Source: Terana coerulea | Taxonomy: Eukaryota > Basidiomycota > Agaricomycetes > Polyporales > Phanerochaetaceae | Length of the DNA stretch: 62,385 nucleotides | NCBI GenBank assembly: GCA_024811115.1 | Contig: JAKOGH010000935.1 | Location: 1-62,385, forward strand | Reading direction: 5' to 3' | Shown here: piece by piece, positions 1 to 10,821 of the stretch | Position numbering within the stretch: position 1 is the first letter of the stretch | How the letters are laid out: each line of letters begins with the position of its first letter | Translations under genes and position numbers: made by a program | Notes under the pieces: model-generated | What the model was told of the DNA's origin: nothing | Databases searched by the model: none | Seen by the model: the letters and a program-made list of their open reading frames with translations, nothing else

Positions 1-1473
1 CAGGGCACGGACCGCGGCGAGGAGGAGCTGCTCGGACTTCAGCGAGTATAAGCCGAGTGAGCCCCCTTCAGATGACCCAACGGATACTGAGATGGACGTC
101 GACGAGCCCGCCGAAGACTCGGAAGAACGACAAGTGCAGCGGCAGGTGGACGTCGAGGCGCTGAAGCAGGAGGAAGAGGAGTCACAAACACAACGGGACG
201 GCGTCGATATGAAACTCGCAGACCATCGAGCACTGAGAGAGGAAGAAGAGGAGAGCCAGGCTACCGAAGATCAAGACGGCGGTGGCGACGGCAGCGAATT
301 GGCGTCTGACGATGAACGTACGGAGGAGGCGATCCGTGCCGACCTGCGCATGGCGATGAGCCCTATACGTGCGAAGCCCACCGAAGCTGCGCTGCGCCTG
401 CTCTTGCAGGGCATCACGACCTCCGCGTCGAAGCCGTTCCCGGGCTCGCCGACTGCCCAGCGTGCCGACCCGCTCGCTAGCCCTCAGCTGAACGGTGTAT
501 TCGTGAACCAGACGCAGACGACCGTGACGGTGATGACGGCAAAAGTGCAGACGCCGCGTGGGTCCCCGAACGCATGCCTGAGGCCCACCGCTATCACGAC
601 GCTGAGGCGTGGAGGCAGCCATCATTCATGCGATCGCAGGCTGGCAGCTCGAGCGGCGATGTGACGGCACAAGCTGGTTCTTCAAGAAATCGGGCTACCG
701 CTGAGAATGTCTCTAGGAGCCACACCCACCATCCACCGTTACATCCGTCCTCCGCCGCCACCACCACCATCGCCACGTCTTCCAGCAAGCACCTTTCCAG
801 CGCCAGCAATCCCAGCAATCCCAACCCCACCAACGCCGTAAAGCGGAAACGTCGTGCACCGTCCGACAGCGACCGCGGCTCTGCGCGCGCGTCGAGTGGC
901 AGCAAGATTCGCAGCGGCCCGCCAGCGAAGAAACGACGCATCATCTCGACGACGCCGGTATCGGTGCCTTCGTCACCAGAGGGCCCACCCGCTCGACAGC
1001 CGTCGCCAAACAAGAAGGAGAGAGAGCTGCGCGTACGGCAACCTGACTTCGGTGGCCAAGGGGACGCTGCAAGAGGAGGGTCGAGGCGCATACAGTCAGC
1101 TTCAAGCGCTGGCACTGTCATACAGAGCACATCTGCGCCGCTGGTAAACGGGAAGAATTCTGGGCATGACAAAGTGATGTCCGCGAAGGCGATAGGAAAG
1201 CAGCCCATGCGGCTGCCAAACGCTCCGCCCCAAGCCACCTCTGCTGGTCGTTCTGCCTCCGACCGGACGACACTGGCCACGGTTCCCGCGCTCGGGCCAC
1301 CGCCAGCTCCGAAGAAGCTGGGCGGGTACAAGCTCGACATCAGCATGAAGCCAAGCGAGTGCGACGGGCTGCTCGTCAGCTGGGAGAAGATGCAGAAGTT
1401 CTTGTTGGATGTCGGGCGCGCACGGTACAAGGAGAAGAAGACGAAGCTGAAGGGGAAGAGTCGGGAGAAGTGA
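1..1473 (+). CDS. 3' part of a basic, low-complexity, probably nuclear protein
   Basis: The reading frame is open from base 2 with no start, so the gene begins upstream of the window. It runs through an acidic Glu/Asp-rich stretch (about 90-350) and then changes frame somewhere between about 490 and 620, where a short intron is needed. It continues in the next frame to the stop at 1471-1473. The second part is rich in Ser, Pro and Thr and has two basic clusters like nuclear localisation signals (KRKRR near 850, AKKRR near 930). The last 45 residues (around LDISMKPSECDGLL and WEKMQKFLLDVGRARYKEKK) are the only stretch that looks like a folded or conserved tail. I do not recognise the family. 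The exact intron ends are not resolved. Confidence 0.6.
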
Positions 1474-2038
1474 GTACCGAAGGCAGTGTATTGTAACGAT
1501 GTTTAATCGTATGTATTTTGGGACATGTACGAATCGTTCATATTGCTATTCATATCATTCAGAAGTCGGGAAGCTCGCGGATTCCTGCGTTATGAAACGG
1601 GGAAGCGCAATCATGTTGCCTCGCGGGAGACTTGTATGAGACCAGACCTGCGCGCGCGGCGCAAATGGCCCTCGGGTACATTCAATACGGAGCTACAACG
1701 GCCGGCAGGTTGCAGAGTTTGCCCTGGAGAGACATCCAGGAATTGGTGACCTAATACCCTCTGCGGAAGAGCACGATGGAATGTCTTGGCCGTACCACAA
1801 GGCCAACGAGCAGGCGAATCCCGGGGTGAATGTGGGTCATAATGGTAAAGCTTGATTGTAGTAAAGACGTCTTTCAGCTTCTCGAGGCACCTAGCGGTCA
1901 AGTCTGGCAGGGTTGCCGCGACATGGCCCAGAATTGGCGGTATCGCCGCTGAGTCTACCCACGGAGAAGCCTTCCTAGACGTCAGCGGTCCAGCCCCTCC
2001 ACTCGTGTACCCCTATGGGTCCGTTCCGCCCGTTATCA
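1474..2038. other. Intergenic, nothing convincing
   Basis: Only short open frames on both strands. No repeat, tRNA or promoter motif seen apart from AT-rich sequence just after the preceding stop codon. Confidence 0.5.
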
Positions 2039-2530
2039 TTAGGGTTCAACGTTCAAGGCGCGGTAGCATTGAAAGAACGCACCCTCGATGTGTAGATCCA
2101 CGAGGGGGTAGTCCCACGGCGCGTCTGCCACCTCGAGGCCTGCTATCTGCGTGCTGGCTGTGTAGAAGAAGCGGAGGTCCAAACATGAGGAGCCTTGCCA
2201 TGCGTCGTGCCGCGCGCAGATTTGGCGTTTCGACCGTCCCTAGGGCTAGGCCAGGCTGGACCCATTCCGATAGTGAGGGTGGTAGGCGGACGTTCGGGGA
2301 CGAACCCGTGGTAGTGCGTCCGCAGTGCTTGGCAATTGAAAACCTTGTCCATTAATTGAGTACGCATGAGTGCCAGTTTGGTGATAAATTCTGAACAGGG
2401 GTGATGACTTACGAGGTCAACGTTGGCATATGGTAGCGACTGAATGGCCTGGCTAAACATCGCAGCCGTGGTGATTCCAAAACCATTGCGTCTGACATAC
2501 TCGCCGGCAGGTACAGCACACCTATGCTAG
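2039..2530 (-). CDS. Probable minus-strand gene, 3' exons only resolved
   Basis: The last exon is modelled at 2239-2039, in frame to a TAA at 2039-2041. It gives 66 residues with the balanced, GC3-rich codon use of real genes in this window (for example AGLEVADAPWDYPLVDLH). It follows a CTAG acceptor. Upstream, 2460-2350 contains another coding-like block ending at a GTAAGT donor (about 2412) with an acceptor near 2344. The frames of the upstream blocks do not join cleanly to the last exon, so a further intron or a one-base shift is present. No family recognised. A GTGAG donor near 2607 suggests more exons upstream. Confidence 0.4.
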
Positions 2531-3858
2531 CCTCGTGTTAGCCGTGCATCGATGAACGGGGTTGGAACGAGACCACCGAGGGTCTGCAGCCCGTCTCACC
2601 AGGATCTGCCACTATGTTTCCGCCAAGGGAAACGATGTCCCCGTAATCGCCTAGCCGTAGATGACGATCGAAGCTAGAACGCGTCGGAGACCAGGTTATT
2701 CAGCCACGAGTTATTCAAGCGCACGCCACAGCACACGGTTGTGGCGAGTAACACTGCGCGACGCAGCGTGGTGGGGTTGCATCGAAAGACAGTAGCCCCT
2801 CGAATGGTGTGCGGCCTGAGGATATTTAATGCGCCGTAGCTAGCTGATCTTGATACCTCCAACCACCCATCCCCTCCTTTGTGGCCGCTCTGCAGAGCAT
2901 ATGCCTAGTTGACCATTTACTGGATGGCCCACTAGGCATATGGACTGCATTGCTTACTACCTTGAGGGACATGGCTGCTTATGACTACCGAGGTCCTACG
3001 TATTAGTAACAAATAGGCTTTGGTACAAAGAACATGAGACTGACCTGAGCAGGTTTATGGCCGACTCTGAGCTCGGCTTTTCGAGCACACCAGACATACG
3101 TTGGTATAGCGGTGTGCGCTATCCTGGGCGAGTGTGGGGCGAGTGTGGGTGAGAAGACGCGTCGCGATCGGTACAGGAGGTTTGAATTTCGTCCGCAAAA
3201 TTGAACGGTCGCTTGAGAGCGAACGCTAGCATAGCGAGGCAGTACACCGGGGGCATTCGGGTAAAGTTTGTTTGGTTCACTTTGCCACGAGGCCAATCCT
3301 GTCGGTCGCACCAGACCTTATGTGTGTACGGCTCTGGTATCAAGTGATTCGCTGCGAGTGGGACACAAGACACAAGATTTCCAACAAGAAACCACCGGTC
3401 TGCGAGAGAATGAATACAAATAAACGGGTGCAAAATAATAAACGAAGGAATGGATATTTGAACGACTTCCCCGAAACGCCGGTACTTGCCCGGTGTCGTA
3501 CAATCAGACTACGCGCGCCTTGCGAACTCTCCATTTCGCTCACTTGCAGAGGATCTCCACGAGCGATATTGGCCTTCGCGCTCTGAGCCACACACTCGGA
3601 CTCTCGTGGAGCTACAGCTCACGCCCGGGTTCCCCTACGTCTGCCTGAGAAGCCGCATCGCCTGTCTTCGGGACCAGGACTGTGCAGAGGACATCCCGGT
3701 CGGCCTTTTGAGCGCATTGACACTGGGGCACGATTGCCGACACAGTACCCAAACGGTAACCACGAAGAACCGCGAAAACAAGGAGTAGGGTGACGGTGGC
3801 GTGGCAAGCTTCGTACACCGCGAAGCTTGTGAGCATACTCGACCTAATTGTGAAATTG
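2531..3858. other. Unassigned stretch
   Basis: Short overlapping frames on both strands with no consistent exon chain. A coding-like fragment (near 2608-2645, minus strand) precedes a GTGAGA donor and may belong to the gene at 2039-2530. Nothing else supportable. Confidence 0.35.
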
Positions 3859-4313
3859 TTAGCGATTATCATTGACCAGCAGACAGGCTAGGTCGTACTT
3901 GTTGTGCTGAGTGTACTCAGTACTTTCGACTAGCGGCCACGCGAAAGCTTCGTTTTCATTGGATACTCTTCTCCAGCCGTCGAGGTTAGTCAATTGTGGG
4001 CCTCAAGACCTTAGTATCACTCACCCCATTGTATCCAGCAGATCAGGACGATGGGCGCTGCTAGGACATGTCGCCTTGGAGCTGGGTTCGATATCGATGT
4101 CATAGGCCAACGCAGCTACATCGTCCGCACGGCTGGTCGCTGGTAAGTCACATATTTACGTAGTATTTGCGAGTGCACTCACTTATATAAGCCTTCGCTC
4201 TTCGCAGGCGAAGGACTAATCGTCGGTAAAGGCTCTGCCATAATCTGCGCCACGACCGATTCGATTGCACGGATCACCTTCAACCAATACTCCGGGGAGA
4301 GGGGTCCAAACAT
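3859..4313 (-). CDS. Small three-exon gene, 116-residue unknown protein
   Basis: Exons on the minus strand are 4313-4183, 4132-4025 and 3970-3859. They join in frame (phase 2 at both junctions) across introns of 50 and 54 bases with GTGAGT donors. The second intron has a good CTAAC branch site. The product is 116 residues and starts MFGPLSPEYWLKVIRAIES, with an amphipathic N-terminal helix. The middle is acidic (RADDVAALAYDIDIEPSS) and the end is polar (EYTQHNKYDLACLLVNDNR). There is no signal peptide or membrane segment. The start is the first ATG after a TATA box at 4395-4402. No family recognised. Clean exon joins and a matching promoter make this one of the better-supported unknown genes here. 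Confidence 0.7.
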
Positions 4314-4394
4314 GGGGGATGATGTCGCAAGGCTTGTTCAGGAGAGCAGGAAAGAGACAAAGAGAAGTGAAACGGTGACCAGCGAAAGCTGGCC

Positions 4395-4402
4395 TTTATA
4401 TA
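4395..4402 (-). promoter_or_regulatory. TATA box for the 3859-4313 gene
   Basis: TATATAAA on the minus strand, 82 bases upstream of the ATG and followed by CT-rich sequence, the usual layout of basidiomycete core promoters. Confidence 0.6.
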
Positions 4403-5149
4403 CATGTTGCCAGCGGCCGTGTCGGCTGCATTCGTGCCCGGTCTTGACAAGAGACATCAAGCTCAAGCTCAAGGTCGAACTTCGAAGTATCCAAAAGCGA
4501 TTGAGTGTACATTACTTACGGAAAGTTACTATTCTGGGCTTCGGTGTCCGCGCGCCGGCCGGGATACCGGACGCACGCATGAATGCCGCCGCCCACCCGC
4601 TCCACCGCCAGTCAATAGCACACCCAGATGCCGACAGTGGATACGCTCGCCTCCATGCCGATCTTCTTGAACAAAGGCTGCGCAGGCAATACATATAGCT
4701 TCATGGATGAGCGAAGAGCGCATACGCCAACCACAGAACAAGATATAACTCCGCGCGTTCACTGCACGGTAATTTTCCTAAGACTGGAATGCCATCGGCG
4801 AACCAAACATTGGAGCTTCAAGACAATGCAGCCTCGGTGACAGACATGACGATTCGATCCTAGCGGTAGAGTCCTTCACGGTTGACGATGGCACAGGTGT
4901 GCCAGAGACGAGTGCCGAACTCGAGACAAAGCTGCAGTCGAGGTCAGGGACACGTATCGAAAGCGTATGCTGGCAGAGGGATGGTAAACCGCGGAGATCG
5001 TCTAGAGTGTCCCTGTCTGAGCTCGGTCGAGTATGAAAAATGGATGCATGCGGGTCGCCGTAGTTGCGTAGAGAAAAGAAACGGCCCGGGGCGAAAGAGA
5101 GCGAACGGCAGCAGGAGGTGTTTGGTCCAGTTTGGCACTCTTGACAAAT
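4403..5149. other. Unassigned, coding-like fragments on the minus strand
   Basis: The minus strand holds coding-like blocks at about 4690-4530, ending at a GTAAGT donor, and at about 5060-4790, rich in Ser and Pro. They cannot be chained into one frame. No promoter is visible. They may be remnants of the duplicated family that follows. Confidence 0.3.
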
Positions 5150-6300
5150 GACTAGACGCCGAGGCCTACGCATCTACGCCGACGGACGACTTCCAAGTAC
5201 TACCATTTATACGGCCAGACCATCGCCCTTGTTGCTTTGTGACAAAGAAGAAGTAAAGTTGGCTCTGATTATCATACACTTGCTCAAGTTCTGACCGCAA
5301 TGCAACTCACGCGAACAGAAAGCAACGGAGAAGGTGCAGGTAGTACCCTGATTATCCTTCTTCGTATAAACCGCTAACTCTTGCTTAAGGTAGTGTGGCC
5401 AGGCAGACCATGCGCATGCGAATCTTCATTTATCAGTCACTGGCGGGGCGAGCAAAACTAGTTATAGCAGAAGGGCTCGTACCTTGACGGAGCAAGCCTA
5501 GGACCCAACGGCTCAGCGGAGGAGCCGTAATGACATCCATCGTAGGTTCTTGCACCGTGCCAGCTTGCCTATCGAGATAAGCGAGCTATTGCGATGTAAA
5601 AATACATGGTGGACGTTATTGACTTCAATATTATCGCAAATAGTTCCCCAAAGTACCCTCACGGTACTTCCGGGAGCCATTTGCGAAAGGCTTTTAACAC
5701 GAGGTGGCGCGCCTGATGACGTTAGGGAGGTGTTGCAGACCGATGCTTCGAGGCGGCTGATACAAGTCGCAGAAGTAGGAGAAGGGCTGACAGCAGCGAA
5801 GGCGTGGAGAAGCTATTGGATGAAGTTATTATCGCAAGCCTGGAGATCACGGAGGACGTGGGATACGCCTCGTCGAACGACGATGAATCCGAGCGCACTG
5901 TGCAGGCGGCTTTGAGCTGGAAATAGAGTCGCTCGTGGTGTCTTCTGTCGAGTCTTCAGGGACATGTACGAGCCAAGGCACATCTGCATTCTATGTCAAG
6001 TCCTGTCAGTGAGCGAATGTCTATGTTGTATCCCACAACTCACCTCATCTTTGTCGGTAGATTAGCATTGCTTTCGGCCTCTGCGCTGGTATACTGATGG
6101 GAACGCAACACTATGATATATGCATCTTCCTGCGGTGCTACGACGGTCCAGCTAGGGTGTGGGGCTGTATCCACGCCCGCCGAGAATGCGTCTGCGGCCT
6201 CGCTCAGGGTGGCGTATCGGTCTCTTGTACAACTATGATCATGTCCATGTCGCCTACGTCTATGTTGACCAGCGACGGTAATGGTAGGTGGAAAACAGGT
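5150..6300. repeat. Diverged direct duplication, copy 1 (partner 8570-9950)
   Basis: This stretch aligns in the same orientation with 8570-9950. Shared blocks include the GGCCAGACCATCGCCC-type block at about 5211 and 8630, the block around GGATGAAGTT at about 5818 and 9258, and the acidic-tail exons. The copies are diverged, with many substitutions and indels, so this duplication is older than D1/D2. Confidence 0.65.
5790..6290 (-). pseudogene. Broken tail of the membrane/acidic-tail gene family
   Basis: Minus-strand sequence matching the acidic tail of the 8875-10104 gene. It includes the block NIDVGDMDMIIVVQETDT, a block with SEAADAFSAGVDTAPHPSW, and the tail block ADVPWLVHVPEDSTEDTTS. The intron beginning GTGAGTTGTGGG near 6050 is also shared. 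A base is missing after VVQETDT relative to the other copy (ACCGATACG against ACCGACTATG), so the frame is broken. The promoter and membrane part that should precede it are absent here. The matching head lies on the opposite strand from 6444. Confidence 0.55.
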
Positions 6301-6314
6301 GGCTAATTTTCAGT

Positions 6315-6520
6315 CTATTGACACGTCGGCCGGTGCTGGGGTACCGCCCGGCGACGCTCAATGCCCATAAGTAGCTGGCGGTCGGCCGCTTTTGGACACT
6401 TTTTCGAAGGAAGTCGCCTGTCAAGCGGGCACCTCTGGCGGCGTATATAAAGGCACGTCCAGCTCTCGTCCCTCGCCCTGTTCCTTCTCCTCGCCGTCAT
6501 CTCGACTCGTTGCGCTCCGC
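6315..6520. repeat. Promoter block, inverted partner of 10395-10530
   Basis: The stretch around the TATA box, with GTCCAGCTCTC and TTCCTTCTCCT and flanking sequence, reappears in inverted orientation at 10395-10530. Both copies place a TATA box before a CT-rich leader. Confidence 0.6.
6444..6452 (+). promoter_or_regulatory. TATA box for the 6549 gene
   Basis: TATATAAAG on the plus strand, about 97 bases before the ATG at 6549, with a CT-rich leader between. Confidence 0.55.
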
Positions 6521-6548
6521 AGCCAACGTACTGTTTCTACTGTTCCAA

Positions 6549-7138
6549 TGTTTTCGGTGCTTGGAGACTCGCTTTCTCGCCTTCGTAGCAGATTGATGAG
6601 TAAGGTCTATGGCTACTTGGTTAGGAAGTTCTTTCCAAGGAACAGTCGTAGGATGATTGATCCACCGCCTGCGACAAACCGCGCCTAGACGATCCCAGAG
6701 CGGAGGACGTTCAAAGCTGAAAAGTGAGTCTGCTCTCTAAATGTTGTGTGTTGGGATGGCTGACTGAGGAACCCACCCGGAAGATTTGACTTCCTCTCTG
6801 CCAACGGTTACGGGAATTCCCCTCAGTTAGTTCGGTTAGATGCAATAGCGTAAGCATCACTCCAGAACACGTCAAGGCTGTGATTGAATGGTATTCATAG
6901 CTCGGGAAGTGGACACAGTTCAGGCTTCGCGACGAGCGTAGCTTTTCTCACCGGCGCCGCCATCTGCACATTTTTCTTGGTCTTCACTGTACGGCGTTAT
7001 CACCATTGGATTGGGACGCGGGCACTGGTGCTCCGGTGGGGGAGTGTTCGGATTATTCGTGTGGAGAACGACCAAAAGCCGGTGGTACGTGATCTCGCAA
7101 CTGTGTGGTTGTACGGTCCCATGGTCACCTACAGTTGA
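6549..7138 (+). CDS. Single-pass membrane protein head, member of the local duplicated family
   Basis: ATG at 6549 after the TATA box at 6444. The first exon has a basic, amphipathic start (MFSVLGDSLSRLRSRL). It runs to a GTGAGTCTGCT donor near 6727 that matches the donor near 10270 of the minus-strand relative. The acceptor is ATAG at 6899. Exon 2 encodes a membrane helix (VAFLTGAAICTFFLVFTV) followed by a basic stop-transfer segment and ends at a TGA at 7136-7138. The helix aligns with the one in the 8875-10104 gene. Exon 1 also has a stop (TAG near 6688) in the frame of the ATG, so either splicing differs from this model or the copy is damaged. The acidic tail of the other family member is missing. 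Confidence 0.4.
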
Positions 7139-7243
7139 TCAAAATTCGTGAGGATAGTGAGATCATGCTACCGAAAGATCAAGAGAAAAGGAGCGTCGCT
7201 CATGTAGGCAGCACCGTTGTGACCGGTTGAAACTTCTGATCAC

Positions 7244-7541
7244 ATGCCTGATGTATGGATGATTCAGCTCTCCGACTCTAATGCCCCTCTACAAAAAGGA
7301 CCTGTACCACCGAGGATTGACGAGGATTTTGAGGTGTGCCAGCCTCATTTTCGCTTTGTACTTGAGCTGAAATGAACAATCTTAAGCCCACCGCTTCTGC
7401 ATCTGGTACACGACGGAAGCGTAAACCCGCGCGCAAGAGCCGCCAGCTCACTAGCGGCGAGCCGTATTAGAGCCTACTCAAGTTGAAGAACGGATAGAGA
7501 TACCGGCAGAGCTGAAGAAAATCATCAACATGGGACTGTGA
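7244..7541 (+). CDS. Coding fragment with a strong basic cluster
   Basis: Three adjoining blocks with coding-like composition. 7244-7375 contains WMIQLSDSNAPLQKG and ends LELK and a stop. 7372-7470 contains the nuclear-signal-like RRKRKPARKSRQ. The third block ends EERIEIPAELKKIINMGL and a TGA at 7539-7541. Successive blocks are one or two bases out of phase with no introns between them. This is probably the end of a gene that has decayed, or that carries small indel errors. It may be the 3' continuation of the 6549 gene. Family unknown. Confidence 0.35.
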
Positions 7542-7595
7542 CGGATATATCCAGCTTACGTACTGATACGCTGCACCACGCCTCGGGTGCGATCA

Positions 7596-7609
7596 CCTAA
7601 CCCTAACCC
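7596..7609 (+). repeat. Short interstitial telomere-like motif
   Basis: CCTAACCCTAACCC, just over two units of the CCCTAA repeat used by most filamentous fungi. Too short to claim a former telomere. Confidence 0.3.
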
Positions 7610-8569
7610 AACAGACAGCGGGCTCGGGCCAAAGCACCGAGTTGGGGAGCGGTTTTATGTGTGAGTGGGGACGTCACTTCAACTCTGCGGCCGAAGTGCC
7701 AGCAGGAGTCGGGGACCGAAGACCTCGGGGAGGTAACGGTCGGGGCGAGGTCTGTAATGGGGACAGAGAGAGCACCGAAGCTGAGAGACTTTGGGGACGA
7801 CGTACGAGGGACCGGGGCAAGACTCCAACGTTGAGTCAGACCGCACAGCCAACGAGCGAGACGAATACTAGACGAGAGCGGGATACCTAAGAAGCACCGA
7901 TGTACTTGTAGTCTTAACGCGTAGCGGGGGCGTGAAGAGGGGAAAGGTAACTTGTATTTGCAGAAAGTATGTACAGAGTATTTATACGGGCTCGGTACCT
8001 AACAGCCAGAGCTAATGGACCGCGTCCAAGAGAGAATAAAGAAGTGGTTTGGATACAAAAGTGGTACAGATAAGGAAAGACCGAGTCGGGATACACTAAC
8101 CAAGGATATGCCGTCGCCACACAGGCACCGAGCACCTATGAAACACGGTGCGGGACCGGTCAGGTACCGTCCGTGCGCCTGGGCGGGAATAACTTGTGGG
8201 GTGGCGCACAACGCAGTGTCGCTGTCTTGGTCGTAGTTAGGTACGTGCCTAAGTCCAGGGCAGGAGCTCGCCCGAGGCTGACGTGGCTCGCATCTTTCGG
8301 ACTGGTGACCGCACTGCCTGTTGCGAGGGACTACACAGGCTCTGGACTGACGTGACGGAGGGGCGCCGTTACAAGATATCTCGGGGAGAGTAGTTCGGGG
8401 ACGTCAATGGCTCGGGGCTTCGGGGATGGTGTCCGGGGTCCTAGAGCGATTGTAGAGCGTAGTGACGAAAAAGGCAATTTCTGGGGTTTCCGCGCTCAGG
8501 GCGCTTACCAGCGTATCAGTACCTATTTCCGTGGCGCAGTGTTTGATTACTCGCTGAAATGTTGTCCGA
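7610..8569. other. G-rich unassigned stretch
   Basis: The plus strand is rich in GGGG and GGAG tracts between about 7640 and 7830 and again near 8350-8440. Only short, incompatible open frames. No gene supported. Confidence 0.4.
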
Positions 8570-9950
8570 CGTGAGCCTCGCACGGTCCACGACTCGTCAC
8601 GGTACACACAAATACCATCTATATAGCCTGACCATCGCCCTCGTTGCCTTGGAACGTAGAAAAGTGCAATTAACAGCGAATACAATACATCTGCTCAAGG
8701 GCGAACCCGAATGTGACTCATGCGAAAAGGAATACTTGGAATAAACAGAACGAAAAGAGAACGAGTAGGTATCCGGGAATTCTTCCTATGGCCGCCAACT
8801 CTTGTCTGTCGTCGTATGGGTATAATACATGTATATGCGAGCTTCCCTTTATTACCCGCCGGCGGAGCGGGTCCTCAAGCGATTTTGGGCCTAGCGGAAC
8901 AGCTCGCGTCACGGTGGAGCAGACCCGCGAGCGGCATTGGTCCTGGAGTCGGACAGGCTCGCGCTCCGGCGAGATCGCGCGTTCTGGCTGGGCAAAGGTG
9001 TCGCAGCGATGGATGAGCTTGTACGGCGCGCAGGTCTACGGGGACATCACTTGGCCTGCCGCGAATTGCTCCCGGAAGTTCCCTGTTACCACGAGGTTGC
9101 ACACCCACTGGCAGTGACTCTTGGGAGATGTTGCGGTCGGGTGCAGCTAGGTGGTTGATACGGATCGCAGAGGCGGGAGAAGGAGGAACGGCACGAGCAG
9201 GAGCGGCAGAAGAAGGAGTGGTACCAGTGGGCAGCGACGAAGACGTGACGAAGGTATTGGATGAAGTTGGCATTCCGGGCCTGGAGATCGGGGAGGGCCT
9301 GGGACGTGGCTCATCAGACAGCAAAGAGTGCTCTGCAGGCGGTTCTGGAATAGAAACAGAGCTGCTCGTGGTGCCTCCAGTCCACTCCTCAGTAACATCT
9401 ACAAGCGAAGGCATGTCTGCATACTAGGCCAAAGCCTGTCAGTGAACAGACAGCTATAATATGTGTCGTGACTCACTACATCCTCGTCGGTAGTATTGTT
9501 TTCCGCCTCTGCACTGGTATCCCCATCCACGCTCATTGAGGATGCATCCGAAGGCACGTCTGCAAGCTGGGCCAAGTCCTGTCAGTGAACGAATGGCTCT
9601 AACATATATCACAACTTACCACATCTTCGTCGGTAGTATGGCTTTCAACCTCTGCACTAGTATCCCCATCGGAGCTCAACGATATATGTACGCCCTATGG
9701 TGCTGTCAAGATCCGGCTAGAATGCGGGGTTGCATCCACACTCACCGAGAATGCATCCGTGGTCTCGTTTAGGGCGGCATAGTCGGTATCCTGTGCAGCT
9801 ACGACCATGCCCACGTCTACGTCCAGCCGAGGGATTGCGTCTACGTCCATCTCTGGAGGCATTCCTGTATTCCTCGAAGCGGATACCGCTCCCACTAAGT
9901 TGCGCTCGGCCATCTGACCGCGCGGCCGCTCAAATATTAACACTTGCGTT
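8570..9950. repeat. Diverged direct duplication, copy 2 (partner 5150-6300)
   Basis: Same-orientation partner of 5150-6300. It carries the better preserved copy of the acidic-tail exons. Confidence 0.65.
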
Positions 9951-10104
9951 CTAGTCCAGCGGATAAAGCATCGCGCAGCAAAGACAAAGAGGATTGTACA
10001 AATGATACCGGCAAAAAAGCTGCAGTCGTGGCGGGGCCCATAGACATTCTGATTACGTAAGTATTGTCAGTCGCTCGCATGGATTAGAGGCGTTGTGTCT
10101 TACT
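8875..10104 (-). CDS. Membrane protein with acidic tail of duplicated exons, probably damaged
   Basis: Exons on the minus strand: one ending at 10104 before a GTAAGA donor; 10048 downward, with one membrane helix (FFAGIICTILFVFAARCFIRW), a basic stop-transfer end and an acidic tail (MDVDAIPRLDVDVGM); one ending at 9620; 9566-9477 (exactly 30 codons); and 9423 to a stop at 8875. The exons ending at 9620 and 9477 are copies of each other. Both end in TTDEDV and contain DGDTSAE. The 53-base introns that follow are also alike. A TAG at 9695-9697 interrupts the large exon where the relative at 5.8-6.3 kb has CAG. The final exon is Pro/Ser-rich. Cellular role unknown. A type I or tail-in membrane protein with an acidic domain is an inference. 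Confidence 0.5.
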
Positions 10105-10394
10105 CATGCGTCCGGCCACATATGTTAATAACATCTACAGTATATGTCCGTGTAAAATATTCGTGTGCGACCGGCGGAGCGTTGCTTCCGGATTTTTTCC
10201 CGCTGTGTTTCCTTCCCGAGCTATCATCCACTGTCAGCCATCTCAACATACAATATTTGGAAAGCGGACTCACTTGCGCATGCCGTTATCCAGTACCCCG
10301 TAGCCCTTTCTGTTTTTAAGCTATCCGCAGCCACAGGCTCGACAATTGTATTGGGAGTCAATGTCTTGCACTCCGGGATCCTTTGGGCACAATG

Positions 10395-10530
10395 GTTCAA
10401 GATGACGGCAAGGAGAAGGAACCGGGTGGTGGAGGGGGAAAGAGGAGAGCTGGACATGCCGTTATATACGCTGCCAAAAGGTCTTGTTATGTGCCTGTTT
10501 CACAGACAACTTCCGACGAGGAAGTGTCTG
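10395..10530. repeat. Promoter block, inverted partner of 6315-6520
   Basis: Inverted copy of the TATA-containing block near 6444. On the minus strand it gives GTATATAAC at 10469-10461 and the same GTCCAGCTCTC downstream. It should be the promoter of the minus-strand gene reaching 8875. Confidence 0.55.
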
Positions 10531-10821
10531 AAAGTGGCCAAACATTCACTACATTGAACGCTTTGTTGAGAACACCATTGCGGCCATAATAATAATAGAA
10601 GACATTTTTCCAGTATATGAACATGACTCTTACACCTATTTACATCCATACAAAGACGCTCTGACTGAGGGAAGGATATGACGGTCATAGTGGATCATGA
10701 TTTATTCTTGACCGGTACGCTGCTGAGTTGCCTGATATTTGCACGAATCTACCAAGAAGCAATCCAGCGCATGTCATCGGAAATAGAGCTGACGCACCTA
10801 CTGTCTCAAATCCTGCTGCTG

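Noticed and set aside
7596..7609. Former chromosome end (interstitial telomere)
   Set aside because: Only just over two CCCTAA units. This length arises by chance, and no subtelomeric gene or further repeats are nearby.
8875..9414. The 179-residue Pro/Ser-rich minus frame as a separate gene
   Set aside because: It joins in frame to the upstream 30-codon exon at an acceptor at 9424, so it is treated as the last exon of the membrane/acidic-tail gene.
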